A stretch of 64,000 nucleotides of DNA, from positions 2,666,001-2,730,000 of the forward strand of contig NZ_LT996886.1 in the NCBI RefSeq assembly GCF_900343145.1, written 5' to 3'. Source of the stretch: Tessaracoccus timonensis. Lineage in GTDB: Bacteria; Actinomycetota; Actinomycetes; Propionibacteriales; Propionibacteriaceae. Below the pieces are notes generated by a model. That model worked only from the letters and a program-made list of their open reading frames with translations, was not told the origin of the DNA and did not search any database. Below, piece by piece: positions 26,674 through 36,420 of this stretch (position 1 is its first letter; every line of letters starts with the position of its first letter). Both the position numbers and the translations under genes were made by a program.

Positions 26674-29526
26674 TTAGCTGCAGCCGCTGGTGGCGCCGCA
26701 ACCTTCACAGGCGTAGCAGGAACCCGACGGACGCATCTTGGTGCCGCAGGTCATGCACAGCGGCGCGTCGATGGCGTGGCCCGTCATGTTCTCCAGCAGT
26801 TCCGCTGTCGTGTGGGCGTCGATGAGCGACGGTTGGCGTGCACCGTCGACGTCAAAGTTGTCGGCGTCGTCGTTGCGCAGCTGCTCGTACTCGGGCAGTG
26901 AGGACTCATCCTCTTCCGAAACGTATTCGCCGGTTTGGACATACCGGGCACGCTCAGCCGCGGTGTAGATGCCCAGCTCGGAGCGGTCGTCGAAGTCGAG
27001 GTAATCGAGCGCGAGACGACGGAAGATGTAGTCCATGATGGACTGCGCGATGCGGATGTCCTGGTCGTCGGTCATGCCTGCGGGCTCGAACTTCAAGTTG
27101 GTGAACTTCTGCACGAAACTCTCCAGCGGCACGCCGTACTGCAGACCGATGGATACCGCGATCGAGAACGCATCCATCACGCCGGAGAGCGTCGAGCCCT
27201 GCTTACCCAAGCGGAGGAACACCTCACCCAGGCGGCCATCATCGTACGACGACGACGTCATGTAGCCTTCGGCACCGCTCACGGAGAAGCTGGTGGTGCG
27301 CGACATTCGCGACTTCGGCAGGCGTTCACGCTTCGGGCGGTACACCACCTTTTCAACGATCTTCTCTTCCACCACCTTGGCGGATTCGCTCTGCTTCTTG
27401 CCGTCGGAGAGCGGCTGGCCCACCTTGCAGTTGTCACGGTACACAGCCAGCGCCTTGAGCCCCAGCTTCCAGCCCTGCATGTACACGTCGGCGATGTCTT
27501 CGACGGTGGCCGACTCGGGGAGGTTTACCGTCTTAGAGATGGCGCCGGAGAGGAAGGGCTGGACCGCGGCCATCATGCGCACGTGACCCATAGGCTTGAT
27601 GGAGCGTTGCCCCATCGCGGTATCGAAGACTTCGTAATGGCGTTCCTCGAGGTGCGGAGCGCCAATGACGTGACCGTGTTCGGAGATGAAGTCGACGATC
27701 TCGGTGATCTGCGTCTCATCGTAGCCGAACTTCTGCAGCGCCCTCGGGATGGTCTGGTTCACGATCTGCATGGAACCGCCACCGACAAGCTTCTTGAACT
27801 TCACCAGGGAGAAGTCGGGCTCGATGCCGGTGGTGTCGCAGTCCATCATGAAGCCGATGGTGCCAGTGGGAGCCAGCAGTGAGGCCTGTGCGTTGCGGAA
27901 GCCATCGGCCGCGCCGAGTTCGATCACCTTCGCCCACTCGCGAGACGCAGCGGCGTGGATGCCCTGGTCTTCTGGCATCGGCTTGAAGCTCTCGTTGGCA
28001 GCCTGGTGCTTGCGCATGACTTGCTGGTGCGCGTCGGCGTTCTCTGCATACCCGGCGTACGGGCCAACCACTGCGGCGAGTTCCGCCGAGCGTCGGTACG
28101 ACGCGGCGGTCATCAACGACGTGATCGCTGCGGCCGTCGAGCGGCCACCCTCGGTGTCGTAACCCTTGCCTGTGGCCATGAGCAGCGCGCCGAGGTTGGC
28201 GTACCCGATGCCGAGCTGACGGAAGTTGCGCGTCGTCTCACCAATGGCCTGCGTTGGGAAATCCGCGAAGCAGATGGAGATATCCATGGCGGTGAAGATG
28301 AGCTCCACGGCCTTCACGAAGTGCTCAACGTCGAACGTGCCGTCGGCGTTCAGGAACTTCAGCAGGTTCAGCGACGCGAGGTTGCAGGAGCTGTTATCGA
28401 GGCTCATGTACTCCGAGCAGGGATTGGACGCCGTGATTCGGCCGGTGACGGGGTTGGTGTGCCAGGCGTTGATCGTGTCGTCGTACTGAATGCCGGGGTC
28501 TGCGCACTCCCACGCCGCCTTGGCGATCTTCTCAAATAGCTCCTTGGCATCCACCTCTTCGATGACTTCGCCCGTGTGCCGAGCCTTGAGACCGAACTTG
28601 CCTCCGGCTTCGACTGCCCGCATGAACTCATCGTTGACGCGCACCGAGTTATTGGCGTTTTGGTACTGCACCGACGTGATGTCTTTGCCACCGAGATCCA
28701 TGTCGAAGCCTGCATCACGCAGCGCGCGGATCTTGTCTTCCTCGCGAGCCTTCGTCTCGACGAACTCCTCGATGTCAGGGTGGTCTACGTCGAGCACCAC
28801 CATCTTCGCCGCCCGACGGGTAGCGCCGCCCGACTTGATGGTGCCGGCGGATGCGTCTGCACCGCGCATGAAGGACACCGGGCCGGACGCGGTGCCGCCG
28901 GAGCTCAGCAGCTCCTTCGAGGAGCGGATGCGGGAGAGGTTGAGGCCAGCGCCGGAGCCTCCCTTGAAGATGAATCCCTCTTCCTTGTACCAGTTGAGGA
29001 TGGATTCCATGGAGTCGTCGACGGAGAGGATGAAGCAGGCGCTCACCTGCTGCGGCGATGAGGTGCCGACGTTGAACCACACAGGAGAGTTGAACGCGAA
29101 GACCTGGTTCAGCAGCATCCAGGTGAGCTCTTCTTCGAAGATCTTGGCGTCGTCTTCAGTAGCGAAGTAGCCGAATTCGCGACCGGCTTCGACGTACTTG
29201 CCGACGACGCGGTCGATCAGCGTCTTGAGGCTAGCTTCACGCTGCGCGGTGCCTACAGCCCCGCGGAAGTACTTGGTAGTAACGATGGTGGAGGCGTTGA
29301 TGCTCCACGCCTTGGGGAATTCGACGCCATGCTGCTCGAAGACAATCTCGCCCGTCTTCCAGTTGGTCTGCACGACGTCGCGCAGCTCCCACTCTTGCTC
29401 GTCGTAGGGATGCACACCCTCTGTGGTGAATACTCGCTCGATCGTGAGGCCGCTGGGCGCCTTCTTCGTCGCGCGTGCTTTGCCTGTTGTACGCCCGCTG
29501 GTGCCTTTGGTGGCGTTCGCCGTCAT
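26674..29526 (-). CDS. nrdJ: Adenosylcobalamin-dependent (class II) ribonucleotide reductase
   Basis: Reduces ribonucleotides to deoxyribonucleotides with a B12-generated radical. The 950-residue length matches actinobacterial NrdJ. Recognisable parts are FNSPVWFNVGTSSPQQVSAC with the first active-site Cys, GSGAGLNLSRIRSSKE, and NPCSEYMSLDNSSCNLASLN, the specificity and radical-site loop. The C-terminal tail has zinc-like pairs CMTCGTKM and CYACEGCG. A basic 25-residue N-terminal extension precedes the catalytic part. GGGAGAG lies eight bases before the ATG. It is co-transcribed with nrdR and ends at a strong hairpin; NrdR boxes lie before nrdR. I see no other ribonucleotide reductase genes here. 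Confidence 0.96.
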   Translation of the reverse strand: MTANATKGTSGRTTGKARATKKAPSGLTIERVFTTEGVHPYDEQEWELRDVVQTNWKTGEIVFEQHGVEFPKAWSINASTIVTTKYFRGAVGTAQREASLKTLIDRVVGKYVEAGREFGYFATEDDAKIFEEELTWMLLNQVFAFNSPVWFNVGTSSPQQVSACFILSVDDSMESILNWYKEEGFIFKGGSGAGLNLSRIRSSKELLSSGGTASGPVSFMRGADASAGTIKSGGATRRAAKMVVLDVDHPDIEEFVETKAREEDKIRALRDAGFDMDLGGKDITSVQYQNANNSVRVNDEFMRAVEAGGKFGLKARHTGEVIEEVDAKELFEKIAKAAWECADPGIQYDDTINAWHTNPVTGRITASNPCSEYMSLDNSSCNLASLNLLKFLNADGTFDVEHFVKAVELIFTAMDISICFADFPTQAIGETTRNFRQLGIGYANLGALLMATGKGYDTEGGRSTAAAITSLMTAASYRRSAELAAVVGPYAGYAENADAHQQVMRKHQAANESFKPMPEDQGIHAAASREWAKVIELGAADGFRNAQASLLAPTGTIGFMMDCDTTGIEPDFSLVKFKKLVGGGSMQIVNQTIPRALQKFGYDETQITEIVDFISEHGHVIGAPHLEERHYEVFDTAMGQRSIKPMGHVRMMAAVQPFLSGAISKTVNLPESATVEDIADVYMQGWKLGLKALAVYRDNCKVGQPLSDGKKQSESAKVVEEKIVEKVVYRPKRERLPKSRMSRTTSFSVSGAEGYMTSSSYDDGRLGEVFLRLGKQGSTLSGVMDAFSIAVSIGLQYGVPLESFVQKFTNLKFEPAGMTDDQDIRIAQSIMDYIFRRLALDYLDFDDRSELGIYTAAERARYVQTGEYVSEEDESSLPEYEQLRNDDADNFDVDGARQPSLIDAHTTAELLENMTGHAIDAPLCMTCGTKMRPSGSCYACEGCGATSGCS

Positions 29527-29541
29527 CTCTTACTCTCCCAA

Positions 29542-30066
29542 TTAACCGATGAGTGGTTCTTGCATCGTGCCCCGGTGCTGTCTCCCGGAGCGGTGTGGCG
29601 TCGAGCCCTTCTGATGGTCGGACTCGACCTCGTTCATGTCGTCGATCTCGCGCACAAAATCGTCGACTGATTCGAAATTCTTGTAGACGGACGCAAACCG
29701 CAGGTAGGCCACGGAATCAAGCCGTGCCAACGGGCCAAGGATGGCCACGCCTACCTGCTCTGCCGGAATCTCGGCGACCCCTGCAGAACGAAGATTCTCT
29801 TCCACTTCTTGTCCGAGTGCCGCAAGTTGGTCAGGTGTGACGGGCCGGCCCTGGCAAGCCTTGGACACGCCTTTGATGACCTTCTCGCGGCTAAATGGCT
29901 CGATCACCCCGGAACGCTTCACCACTGTCAGGACTACCTGCTCCAGCGTGGTGAATTTCCTGTCACATGCGACGCAGGTGCGACGTCGACGAATTGCGGA
30001 ACCGTCCTCTGTTGCACGCGAATCTGACACTCGGGTGTCAGAGTTACGGCAGAACGGGCAGTGCAC
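29542..30066 (-). CDS. nrdR: Transcriptional repressor NrdR
   Basis: Zinc-ribbon/ATP-cone repressor that senses ATP/dATP and controls ribonucleotide reductase genes. The 174-residue product begins [17 protein letters not shown]; the second zinc pair is CVACDRKF. The ATP cone [20 protein letters not shown] follows. The C-terminus has about 25 extra polar residues compared with common NrdR. GTG is the start, as in many relatives. It sits 15 bp upstream of nrdJ in one operon, and paired NrdR boxes upstream predict autoregulation. Confidence 0.96.
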   Translation of the reverse strand: MHCPFCRNSDTRVSDSRATEDGSAIRRRRTCVACDRKFTTLEQVVLTVVKRSGVIEPFSREKVIKGVSKACQGRPVTPDQLAALGQEVEENLRSAGVAEIPAEQVGVAILGPLARLDSVAYLRFASVYKNFESVDDFVREIDDMNEVESDHQKGSTPHRSGRQHRGTMQEPLIG

Positions 30067-30127
30067 TTCGAGGACCTTTCCAGCGTGATCGGGCGACCCA
30101 GCTAATTACACCCGACACCCCCGAAAA

Positions 30128-30143
30128 ACACAAGCTCTTGGGG
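30128..30143 (-). promoter_or_regulatory. NrdR box 2 (downstream)
   Basis: Minus-strand CCCCAAGAGCTTGTGT, a partial match to the ACACTATATnTTGTGT-type NrdR consensus, best in its right half. It starts exactly 32 bp from the other box, the helical spacing known for NrdR pairs. Confidence 0.65.
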
Positions 30144-30159
30144 AATGACGTCGGTGTAA

Positions 30160-30175
30160 CTACTAGATATAGGGG
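30160..30175 (-). promoter_or_regulatory. NrdR box 1 (upstream)
   Basis: Minus-strand CCCCTATATCTAGTAG, close to the NrdR consensus centre TATATC. It covers the predicted transcription start just after the -10 at 30177-30182, so NrdR bound here would block RNA polymerase. Confidence 0.7.
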
Positions 30176-30176
30176 T

Positions 30177-30205
30177 ACGCTACGCAGCTAGCGACAGAAG
30201 GTCAA
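30177..30205 (-). promoter_or_regulatory. nrdR-nrdJ promoter
   Basis: -35 TTGACC (30200-30205), 17-bp spacer, -10 TAGCGT (30177-30182) on the minus strand. The leader to the nrdR GTG is about 100 nt and contains both NrdR boxes. Confidence 0.65.
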
Positions 30206-30224
30206 CAACGACGCGCGGGGTGAT

Positions 30225-30554
30225 TCAGGGCTCGACGTGCGCCCACGCGGCCGCATCGGAAGCATCCGTCGTGGCGTGCATGTCGGCAACTGCAGACACG
30301 TAGCCGGTGACCCCAACAACGCCGCCCGCGACCGCGATGAACCCAATGGCAAGCGACTTGATACGCAGACTCCACGTCGACGTCAGCATGCCAGCACAAC
30401 GGACCTCACGGCGATCCACGACGCAGGACGCCACCGTCTGACGAGGGAGCCCACGGCTGACCCGCCTGGGGTGCGCCTCAGCGATATGGAAATTCGGGCG
30501 CCTCACAGGTGCGTGCGACCGACGAGCGGAGAGATTCTTCATGACGGTGCTCAC
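30225..30554 (-). CDS. Small single-TM protein divergent from lexA, SOS-controlled; possible division inhibitor
   Basis: A 109-residue protein: an Arg-rich cytoplasmic N-terminus (1-64), one membrane helix (about 66-88, IKSLAIGFIAVAGGVVGVTGY), and about 20 residues outside. GTG at 30554 is the start, with GAGGAG five bases upstream. A near-perfect SOS box lies 20 bp before it. In Mycobacterium (Rv2719c/ChiZ), Corynebacterium (DivS) and Bacillus (YneA) the gene beside lexA encodes an SOS-induced single-TM protein that slows cell division. This one shares position, basic N-terminus and TM but lacks the LysM domain of ChiZ and YneA. Function is inferred from context. Confidence 0.7.
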   Translation of the reverse strand: MSTVMKNLSARRSHAPVRRPNFHIAEAHPRRVSRGLPRQTVASCVVDRREVRCAGMLTSTWSLRIKSLAIGFIAVAGGVVGVTGYVSAVADMHATTDASDAAAWAHVEP

Positions 30555-30573
30555 AGCGACTCCTCACAGCGTG

Positions 30574-30589
30574 TCAAACATTTGTTCGA
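30574..30589. promoter_or_regulatory. SOS box for the small membrane gene
   Basis: TCAAACATTTGTTCGA, one mismatch from the actinobacterial LexA site TCGAAC-N4-GTTCGA, 20 bp before the GTG at 30554. Confidence 0.85.
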
Positions 30590-30617
30590 TTAGATAGTAG
30601 CTCATCGATTCGAGGTA

Positions 30618-30633
30618 TGCAACACATGTTCGA
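30618..30633. promoter_or_regulatory. Second SOS box in the lexA divergent region
   Basis: TGCAACACATGTTCGA: perfect right half GTTCGA, two mismatches in the left half. It lies between the other two sites. Confidence 0.6.
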
Positions 30634-30727
30634 TAGTCCACATTTCCTCGACACTGGACACCCCATCAGAGACCTCTGACAAAACTGCACAATGCGCCGA
30701 CACGCCCACTCAAACCCGGCGCCGTTT

Positions 30728-30743
30728 TCGAACATGTGTAGGG
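30728..30743. promoter_or_regulatory. SOS half-site overlapping the lexA -10
   Basis: TCGAACATGTGTAGGG: perfect left half TCGAAC, degenerate right half, running into the -10 hexamer of lexA. This supports autorepression. Confidence 0.6.
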
Positions 30744-30744
30744 T
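30739..30744 (+). promoter_or_regulatory. -10 hexamer for leaderless lexA
   Basis: TAGGGT, 7 nt before the ATG at 30752; overlaps the SOS half-site. Confidence 0.6.
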
Positions 30745-30751
30745 ATGTGGC

Positions 30752-31477
30752 ATGACGACCCCGAATAAGCCACGTGGCAGCGGACGCCCCTCGCGGGCCG
30801 ACATCGAAGCGGAGTTCGGCACTGGGGGGCCAGTTGAACCCGGCCTCACTCCCCGTGCATCGAAGCTCCTGGGCATCATCCGGGAATCCATCAACCGCCA
30901 CGGGTATCCCCCCAGCGTGCGCGAGATGGCGGAGCTAGCCGGGCTGTCCTCGCCGTCGAGTGTCACCTACCAGCTGAAAGCACTCGAGAAGGCCGGCTAC
31001 CTCCGTCGTGACCCGAACCGCACCCGGGCCATGATGGTGATGGATCCTCTCACTGGAGAGCCCGAGGCCGCTGCGCCCACAACAGACGCCGTCGAAGCAC
31101 CCGGCGTCGTCTCAACACCTCTGGTCGGGCGTATCGCAGCCGGTGGCCCCATCCTTGCGGAGCAACATATCGAAGACGTGTTCGCGCTGCCTGAACAGCT
31201 CGTCGGGCACGGTGAGTTCTTCATGCTCGAGGTGAAGGGCGACTCCATGATCGACGCCGCCATTTGCGAGGGCGACTGGGTGGTAGTTCGTCGCCAGCCC
31301 ACCGCCGTCAACGGCGACATCGTCGCCGCACTGCTCGACGACGAAGCCACCGTGAAAACCTTCAAGCGTGACGGCAACCAGGTGTGGCTACTTCCACACA
31401 ACGAGCGCTACTCCCCCATTGACGGCAACCACGCCACCATCATGGGCAAGATCGTCGCGGTCATGCGCCGCGTGTAA
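30752..31477 (+). CDS. lexA: SOS repressor LexA
   Basis: Repressor of DNA-damage genes that cleaves itself when bound to RecA filaments. The 241-residue product has a winged HTH ([20 protein letters not shown], then [18 protein letters not shown]). The Ala-Gly cleavage site is in [12 protein letters not shown]. The catalytic Ser is in GDSMIDAAI and the Lys in ATVKTF. I place the start at the ATG at 30752, 7 nt after a -10 hexamer; an in-frame ATG at 30734 would fall inside the promoter. A 30-residue N-terminal extension before the HTH is usual in actinobacteria. It is divergent from the small membrane gene. Confidence 0.97.
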   Translation: MTTPNKPRGSGRPSRADIEAEFGTGGPVEPGLTPRASKLLGIIRESINRHGYPPSVREMAELAGLSSPSSVTYQLKALEKAGYLRRDPNRTRAMMVMDPLTGEPEAAAPTTDAVEAPGVVSTPLVGRIAAGGPILAEQHIEDVFALPEQLVGHGEFFMLEVKGDSMIDAAICEGDWVVVRRQPTAVNGDIVAALLDDEATVKTFKRDGNQVWLLPHNERYSPIDGNHATIMGKIVAVMRRV

Positions 31478-31488
31478 CCCGTAGCTGG

Positions 31489-32892
31489 TTACGCGTTCGC
31501 AGGAGTCGGGAGCTCAGCGACGAGATTGTTGGTCGATTCCTTGGCGTCGCCAAAGTACATCAGCGAATTCTCGTTGAAGAACAGCGGGTTCTGCACACCC
31601 GCGTATCCTGCACTCATCGAGCGCTTGAACACCACGACGTGCTTGGCTTCCCACACCTTCAGCACGGGCATGCCCGAGATTGGCGACCCCGGTTCATTCG
31701 CAGCGGGGTTGACCGTGTCGTTGGCGCCGATGACGAGCACGACATCTGCACTGCCGAAGTCGTCGTTAATCTCGTCCATTTCGAACACGATGTCGTAGGG
31801 CACCTTGGCTTCCGCGAGCAGCACGTTCATGTGCCCAGGCAGTCGGCCAGCAACCGGATGGATGGCGAACGCCACCTCCGTGCCGTTGGCCTGCAAACGC
31901 TGTGTCAGCTCCGCCACGGGATACTGCGCCTGCGCGACCGCCATGCCGTAGCCGGGCGCGATCACGACCTTCTTCGCATCTCGCAGCAATCCCGCGACGT
32001 CCTCCGTCGTGGCGGTGGTGTACTCGCCCATCTCACCTTGTTCAGCAGGAGCCGCGTCGCCGAATCCTCCGAGGATCACCGACGTGAACGAGCGGTTCAT
32101 GGCCTTGCACATGATGTACGAGAGGATCGCGCCGGAGGCACCCACCAGGGCACCGGTGATGATGAGGATCGACATGTCAAGCATGAAGCCCGACGCGGCA
32201 GCGGCCCAGCCTGAATACGAGTTCAGCATCGAAATCACGACGGGCATATCGGCGCCGCCGATGGCCGCCACCAAGTGGAAGCCCAGGAACAGCGCGAGCA
32301 CCGTCATGATGACGAGCGGGATGATTGACTGGGTATTGCAGTACCAGACCCCCAGCGCAACCATCACAATGACGTTGATGAGGTTCAGCCAATGCCTGGC
32401 GGGCAGCATGAGCGGCTTAGATGCGAGCTTGCCGTTGAGCTTGCCCCACGCCACGAGCGAGCCGGTCAGCGTCACGGCACCAATCAGCACGCCGAGGTAC
32501 ACCTCGAGCAGGTGCAGCAGGTCTGCGCTCTCGCCGAGAATATGCACGTTGTACCCGACGAGCACCGCGGCGGCACCCACGAAGGAGTGGAGCAACGCGA
32601 TGAGTTCCGGCATACCTGTCATCTCAACCTTGCGGGCGCGCCAGATGCCAATCATGCCGCCGATGGCGATGGCGACGTAGAGCGCCACTGCCGAGAACCA
32701 CTGAATGTTCTCGCCCACGATGTCGGTGTAGGCAATCGCAAAGTTCGTCGCGACGACAGCAAGCACCATGCCCATGACGCCGAACGCGTTGCCGCGCTTC
32801 GCCGTTTCGTGCTTCGACAGCCCCGCAAGCGCGAGGATGAACATGATGCCGGAGAAGATGAATGTGGCATTGATGAAGTTGGCGAGGTACAT
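31489..32892 (-). CDS. pntB: NAD(P) transhydrogenase subunit beta PntB
   Basis: Membrane subunit of the proton-translocating transhydrogenase that makes NADPH from NADH. The 467 residues comprise about eight N-terminal helices (1-260) and the C-terminal NADP-binding domain. The latter begins near [20 protein letters not shown] and includes [19 protein letters not shown] and [12 protein letters not shown], the expected NADP site. The ATG at 32892 is 3 bp from the pntA stop, with GGAAGGG eight bases upstream inside pntA. Confidence 0.96.
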   Translation of the reverse strand: MYLANFINATFIFSGIMFILALAGLSKHETAKRGNAFGVMGMVLAVVATNFAIAYTDIVGENIQWFSAVALYVAIAIGGMIGIWRARKVEMTGMPELIALLHSFVGAAAVLVGYNVHILGESADLLHLLEVYLGVLIGAVTLTGSLVAWGKLNGKLASKPLMLPARHWLNLINVIVMVALGVWYCNTQSIIPLVIMTVLALFLGFHLVAAIGGADMPVVISMLNSYSGWAAAASGFMLDMSILIITGALVGASGAILSYIMCKAMNRSFTSVILGGFGDAAPAEQGEMGEYTTATTEDVAGLLRDAKKVVIAPGYGMAVAQAQYPVAELTQRLQANGTEVAFAIHPVAGRLPGHMNVLLAEAKVPYDIVFEMDEINDDFGSADVVLVIGANDTVNPAANEPGSPISGMPVLKVWEAKHVVVFKRSMSAGYAGVQNPLFFNENSLMYFGDAKESTNNLVAELPTPANA

Positions 32893-32894
32893 CG

Positions 32895-34427
32895 TCAGCC
32901 CTTCCTAAACATGTTCAGCATTCGGTGAGTGACGGTGAAGCCGCCGAACACGTTGATCGATGCGATAAGCACTGCGATGAAGGCAATGACTTTCACCGCA
33001 ATGTTGTCGTGTGCGAGCTGTGTCATTGCACCCACGATGATGATGCCGGACACCGCGTTGGTGACGCTCATCAGTGGCGTGTGCAGCGCGTGTGTGACGT
33101 TCCAGACGACGTAGTAGCCGACGATGCACGCCAACGCGAACACTCCAAACAGGGTGACAAACGAGCTGGGCGCGATGGTGAGCAACGCGATCATCGCGGC
33201 AGACCCGAGCCCTACCACCGCGACGGGCATCCACCACGGTTTGGGCGGCTTCGACGGTGCGGGCGGTGCCTCGGGTTGCGTGGCGGGTGGTTGCGCCGTC
33301 GGTTGGGGTGCCGCTGACACCTGAATGGGCGGCGGCGGGAAGGTGACTTCCCCATCACGAGCGACGGTCATGGTGCGAACGACTTCGTCGTCGAAGTCGA
33401 TCACGATCTGGCCGTCCTTGCCCGGCGTCATGAGCTGCAGGGCGTTGACGAGGTTCGTCGCGTAGAGCTGCGACGCCTGCCCAGGCAACCTGGATGCCAT
33501 GTCGGTGTACCCGATGATGGTGACGCCGCCGTCAGTGACGTAGCTCTCACCTCTGCGGGTGAGTTCGCAGTTGCCACCGCCGAGCGCCGCCAGGTCGACG
33601 ATAACTGAGCCCGGCTTCATCGACGCCACCATGTCGGCGGTGATGAGCCTCGGCGAAGGTTTGCCCGGGATGGCGGCCGTCGTGATGATGATGTCCACCT
33701 CGGCGGCCTGCTGGGCATAGAGTTCTGCGGCGCGAGCGGCGTAGTCAGCGCTCGCTTCCTTGGCGTAGCCGTCGGAGCTCACACCCTGGTCGGCGGCGAC
33801 GTGTAGGAACTCGGCCCCCATGGATTCGACCTGCTCAGCCGTCTCCGGGCGGACGTCGGTGGCCCGCACGATGGCGCCCAGCGAGTTGGCGGCGCCGATC
33901 GCGGCGAGTCCTGCGACGCCGGTGCCCGCGACGAGCACCTTCGCGGGCGGCACCTTGCCTGCCGCAGTCACCTGCCCGGTGAAGAACCTGCCGAAGGCAT
34001 GCGCCGCTTCGATCACGGCGCGGTAGCCGGAGATGTTCGCGAGCGAACTGAGCGCATCCAGCGCCTGGGCGCGCGAGGTACGCGGCACCATGTCCATGCT
34101 CAGCGCCGTCACGCCAGCGGCCGCAAGTTTCTCGGTGAGCGTGATGTCTTGACGGGGGCCGAGGAAGGTGATCAGCACTGCGCCCGGCCGCATTTGGCTG
34201 ATCTGCTCCGGCGTGGGCGCATTCACGGCGACGACGATGTCGCAGTGCCAGGCGTCGTCGACGATCGAGGCGCCGGCGTCGAGGTATGCGTGATCCTCAA
34301 ACGACGCCAGCTGCCCCGCACCCGACTCGACGAGCACGTTGTAACCGAGCTTTCGGAGGCCTTCCACGGATTTCGGTGTTGCCGCTACGCGCGCGTCACC
34401 CAGTTCTTTTGGTACACCAATATCCAT
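32895..34427 (-). CDS. pntA: NAD(P) transhydrogenase subunit alpha PntA, one-piece form
   Basis: A 510-residue subunit with the NAD-binding domain (about 1-380) fused to the C-terminal membrane segment, as in E. coli; many bacteria split this into PntAA and PntAB. It starts [20 protein letters not shown]. The NAD site is [22 protein letters not shown], split by no insert, and the RQD loop is in [15 protein letters not shown] Pro/Ala-rich linker (about 380-415) leads to four helices. The start at 34427 is supported by a TACGGT hexamer 7 nt upstream; a longer frame from 34541 is atypical. Confidence 0.95.
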   Translation of the reverse strand: MDIGVPKELGDARVAATPKSVEGLRKLGYNVLVESGAGQLASFEDHAYLDAGASIVDDAWHCDIVVAVNAPTPEQISQMRPGAVLITFLGPRQDITLTEKLAAAGVTALSMDMVPRTSRAQALDALSSLANISGYRAVIEAAHAFGRFFTGQVTAAGKVPPAKVLVAGTGVAGLAAIGAANSLGAIVRATDVRPETAEQVESMGAEFLHVAADQGVSSDGYAKEASADYAARAAELYAQQAAEVDIIITTAAIPGKPSPRLITADMVASMKPGSVIVDLAALGGGNCELTRRGESYVTDGGVTIIGYTDMASRLPGQASQLYATNLVNALQLMTPGKDGQIVIDFDDEVVRTMTVARDGEVTFPPPPIQVSAAPQPTAQPPATQPEAPPAPSKPPKPWWMPVAVVGLGSAAMIALLTIAPSSFVTLFGVFALACIVGYYVVWNVTHALHTPLMSVTNAVSGIIIVGAMTQLAHDNIAVKVIAFIAVLIASINVFGGFTVTHRMLNMFRKG

Positions 34428-34434
34428 GGTTCTA

Positions 34435-34440
34435 ACCGTA
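34435..34440 (-). promoter_or_regulatory. -10 hexamer for leaderless pntA
   Basis: TACGGT on the minus strand, 7 nt before the ATG at 34427; there is no ribosome site before this ATG. Confidence 0.55.
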
Positions 34441-34494
34441 CCGACGAGCTCTCTCGCGCCGACACCGGGGCGGGATTGACGCAGTGTCAACCAC

Positions 34495-36420
34495 TCATGG
34501 TGCGCCCCGCAAGCGGCGCAGCGCGTCGGATGCCACCTCAACGTCGTTGGTGATCCAAAACTCTGGCATCGAGCGCAAGAGGAATGATCCGTAGCGAGCG
34601 GTGGCGAGCCGCGAGTCGAGCACAGCGACCACGCCCCGATCCGAAGAACGCCGGATCAAGCGTCCGGCACCCTGCGCCAGCAGCAAGGCAGCGTGCGTGG
34701 CAGCCACCGACATGAACCCGTTGCCACCGGCGTCGCTCACCGCCTTCTGTCGCGCCTGCATGAGCGGATCGTCGGGGCGGGGGAAGGGAATCTTCTCGAT
34801 GATGACCAGCTGGCACGTCTCCCCCGGCACGTCCACGCCTTGCCACAGCGACAGGGTGCCGAACAGGCTCGTCTCCGGGTCGTCGATGAATCGGCGGGTG
34901 AGCTCTGACAGCTGCGCGTCGCCCTGGCACAACACCGTAAACGACGGTAGCGCCTTGCGCACGTGATCCGCGGCCTGCTCCGCCGAACGTCGGGAGGCGA
35001 AAAGCCCGAGGGTACGCCCACCAGCTGCCCACACGAGTTCCGCGATCTGCTCCTTCATGGCCTCCGACATGCCGTCGCGGTCGGGTTTGGGCAGCGACTT
35101 CGCCACGTACAAGATGCCCTGTGTGCCGTAGTCGAACGGTGAACCGACGTCGATGCCCTTCCACTCCAAATCCGAGGGAATCAACCCGACCGAGCGCGCC
35201 ACCGAGTCGAAGTTACCGCCGAGCGAGAGCGTCGCCGACGTCAGCACCGTCGTCGTTTCCCCGAACACGTGTTCACGTAGCAAGCCAGCGACATTGAGGG
35301 GCGCGACGAACACCGCTCGCCCCATCACTTCGGATTCTGCAACCCACACCACGTCGGCGTCGGCGAGCGTGGCGATGCGGCCTGCGACGTCGTAGATCTC
35401 GCGCACTGCGCCCAACACCTGAGACTTCTCGGCGTCGTCCTTCGCTGCGCCCATGGCCGAGACGACCTTGCGCGCCACGTCGCGAACCAGCGCTGCAGCA
35501 CGCGTGATCTCTAGGCTGGCATCGAGTACGCGCCCCACTTCGGCGTCGGCGAGGGCCTCCCGGAATTCGTCGGCAACTTCGAGGAAATCGGCACCCAGAT
35601 CGTCGTTGACGTGGTCAAGAGCGCGCTTCGCGGCGCGTTCGATGATGCCCGGGGTGAGCTCGTCGGTGGCGGCGTTGGTGATCCGACTCACCAGTTCGTG
35701 TGCCTCGTCGATGATGACGGCGTCGTGCTCGGGCAGCGCAGTGCCGCCATGCATTGCGTTGATGGCCAGAAGCGCGTGATTCGTGACTACCAGATCGGCC
35801 TCACGGGCTTTCTCACGCGACAGCTCGACACGGCACTCGTCGATGAATGGGCACGAAACACCCAAGCACTCGCGGGTGGGGATAGAGACCTGCTGCCACG
35901 CGAGCGGCGTGTGCGCCGGGGCATCGTCGCGGTCAGCCAAGCCGCCAGATTCAACCTGCTCCTCCACCCACTCGCGCAGGCGCAGCACTTCGGAGCCCGT
36001 GTCGCTCACCTGCACCGTCTCGGAGCCCAGTAGCGCCGACTGCTCTGGTTGCACACCGTCGCGCGCTCGATACAGGCACGCGTAATTGGTGCGCCCTTTC
36101 AGGATGGCAGTGCGCGGGCGTTCGCCCGTGGTGCGCTCCATGGCGGCAAGTGCCGTCGGAATGTCCTTCGTGGCCAGCTGCGCTTGGAGGGCGAGAGTGG
36201 CCGTCGCGACGACGATGCGCTCTCCCGTCTCAGCCGCGCGATGCAGCGCAGGGATCAGGTAGCCAAGCGATTTACCCGTACCCGTGCCCGCCTGCACCAG
36301 CAGATGCTCCTGGGTTTCGAGCGCGGCGCCCACCGCCTCGACCATCTCTTGCTGCCCAGCGCGCGTCTGCCCACCGAAGCTCTCGACTGCGGCCTCCAGA
36401 ACGTCGAGAGAGCTAACCAT
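34495..36420 (-). CDS. dinG: DinG-family ATP-dependent DNA helicase
   Basis: Superfamily 2 XPD/DinG helicase of 641 residues, 5'-3' polarity in known members. Walker A is in [17 protein letters not shown] (about residues 42-58), the DEAH box in [14 protein letters not shown], and motif VI in [20 protein letters not shown]. The four Fe-S cysteines expected between motifs Ia and II are [14 protein letters not shown] and FIDECR. The ATG lies 8 bp inside hflX, so it is coupled to hflX. No LexA box precedes it, unlike E. coli dinG. Confidence 0.92.
   Translation of the reverse strand: MVSSLDVLEAAVESFGGQTRAGQQEMVEAVGAALETQEHLLVQAGTGTGKSLGYLIPALHRAAETGERIVVATATLALQAQLATKDIPTALAAMERTTGERPRTAILKGRTNYACLYRARDGVQPEQSALLGSETVQVSDTGSEVLRLREWVEEQVESGGLADRDDAPAHTPLAWQQVSIPTRECLGVSCPFIDECRVELSREKAREADLVVTNHALLAINAMHGGTALPEHDAVIIDEAHELVSRITNAATDELTPGIIERAAKRALDHVNDDLGADFLEVADEFREALADAEVGRVLDASLEITRAAALVRDVARKVVSAMGAAKDDAEKSQVLGAVREIYDVAGRIATLADADVVWVAESEVMGRAVFVAPLNVAGLLREHVFGETTTVLTSATLSLGGNFDSVARSVGLIPSDLEWKGIDVGSPFDYGTQGILYVAKSLPKPDRDGMSEAMKEQIAELVWAAGGRTLGLFASRRSAEQAADHVRKALPSFTVLCQGDAQLSELTRRFIDDPETSLFGTLSLWQGVDVPGETCQLVIIEKIPFPRPDDPLMQARQKAVSDAGGNGFMSVAATHAALLLAQGAGRLIRRSSDRGVVAVLDSRLATARYGSFLLRSMPEFWITNDVEVASDALRRLRGAP

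Noticed and set aside
26935-27882. 315-residue plus-strand frame over nrdJ
   Set aside because: Shadow of nrdJ; unrelated to any family I know.
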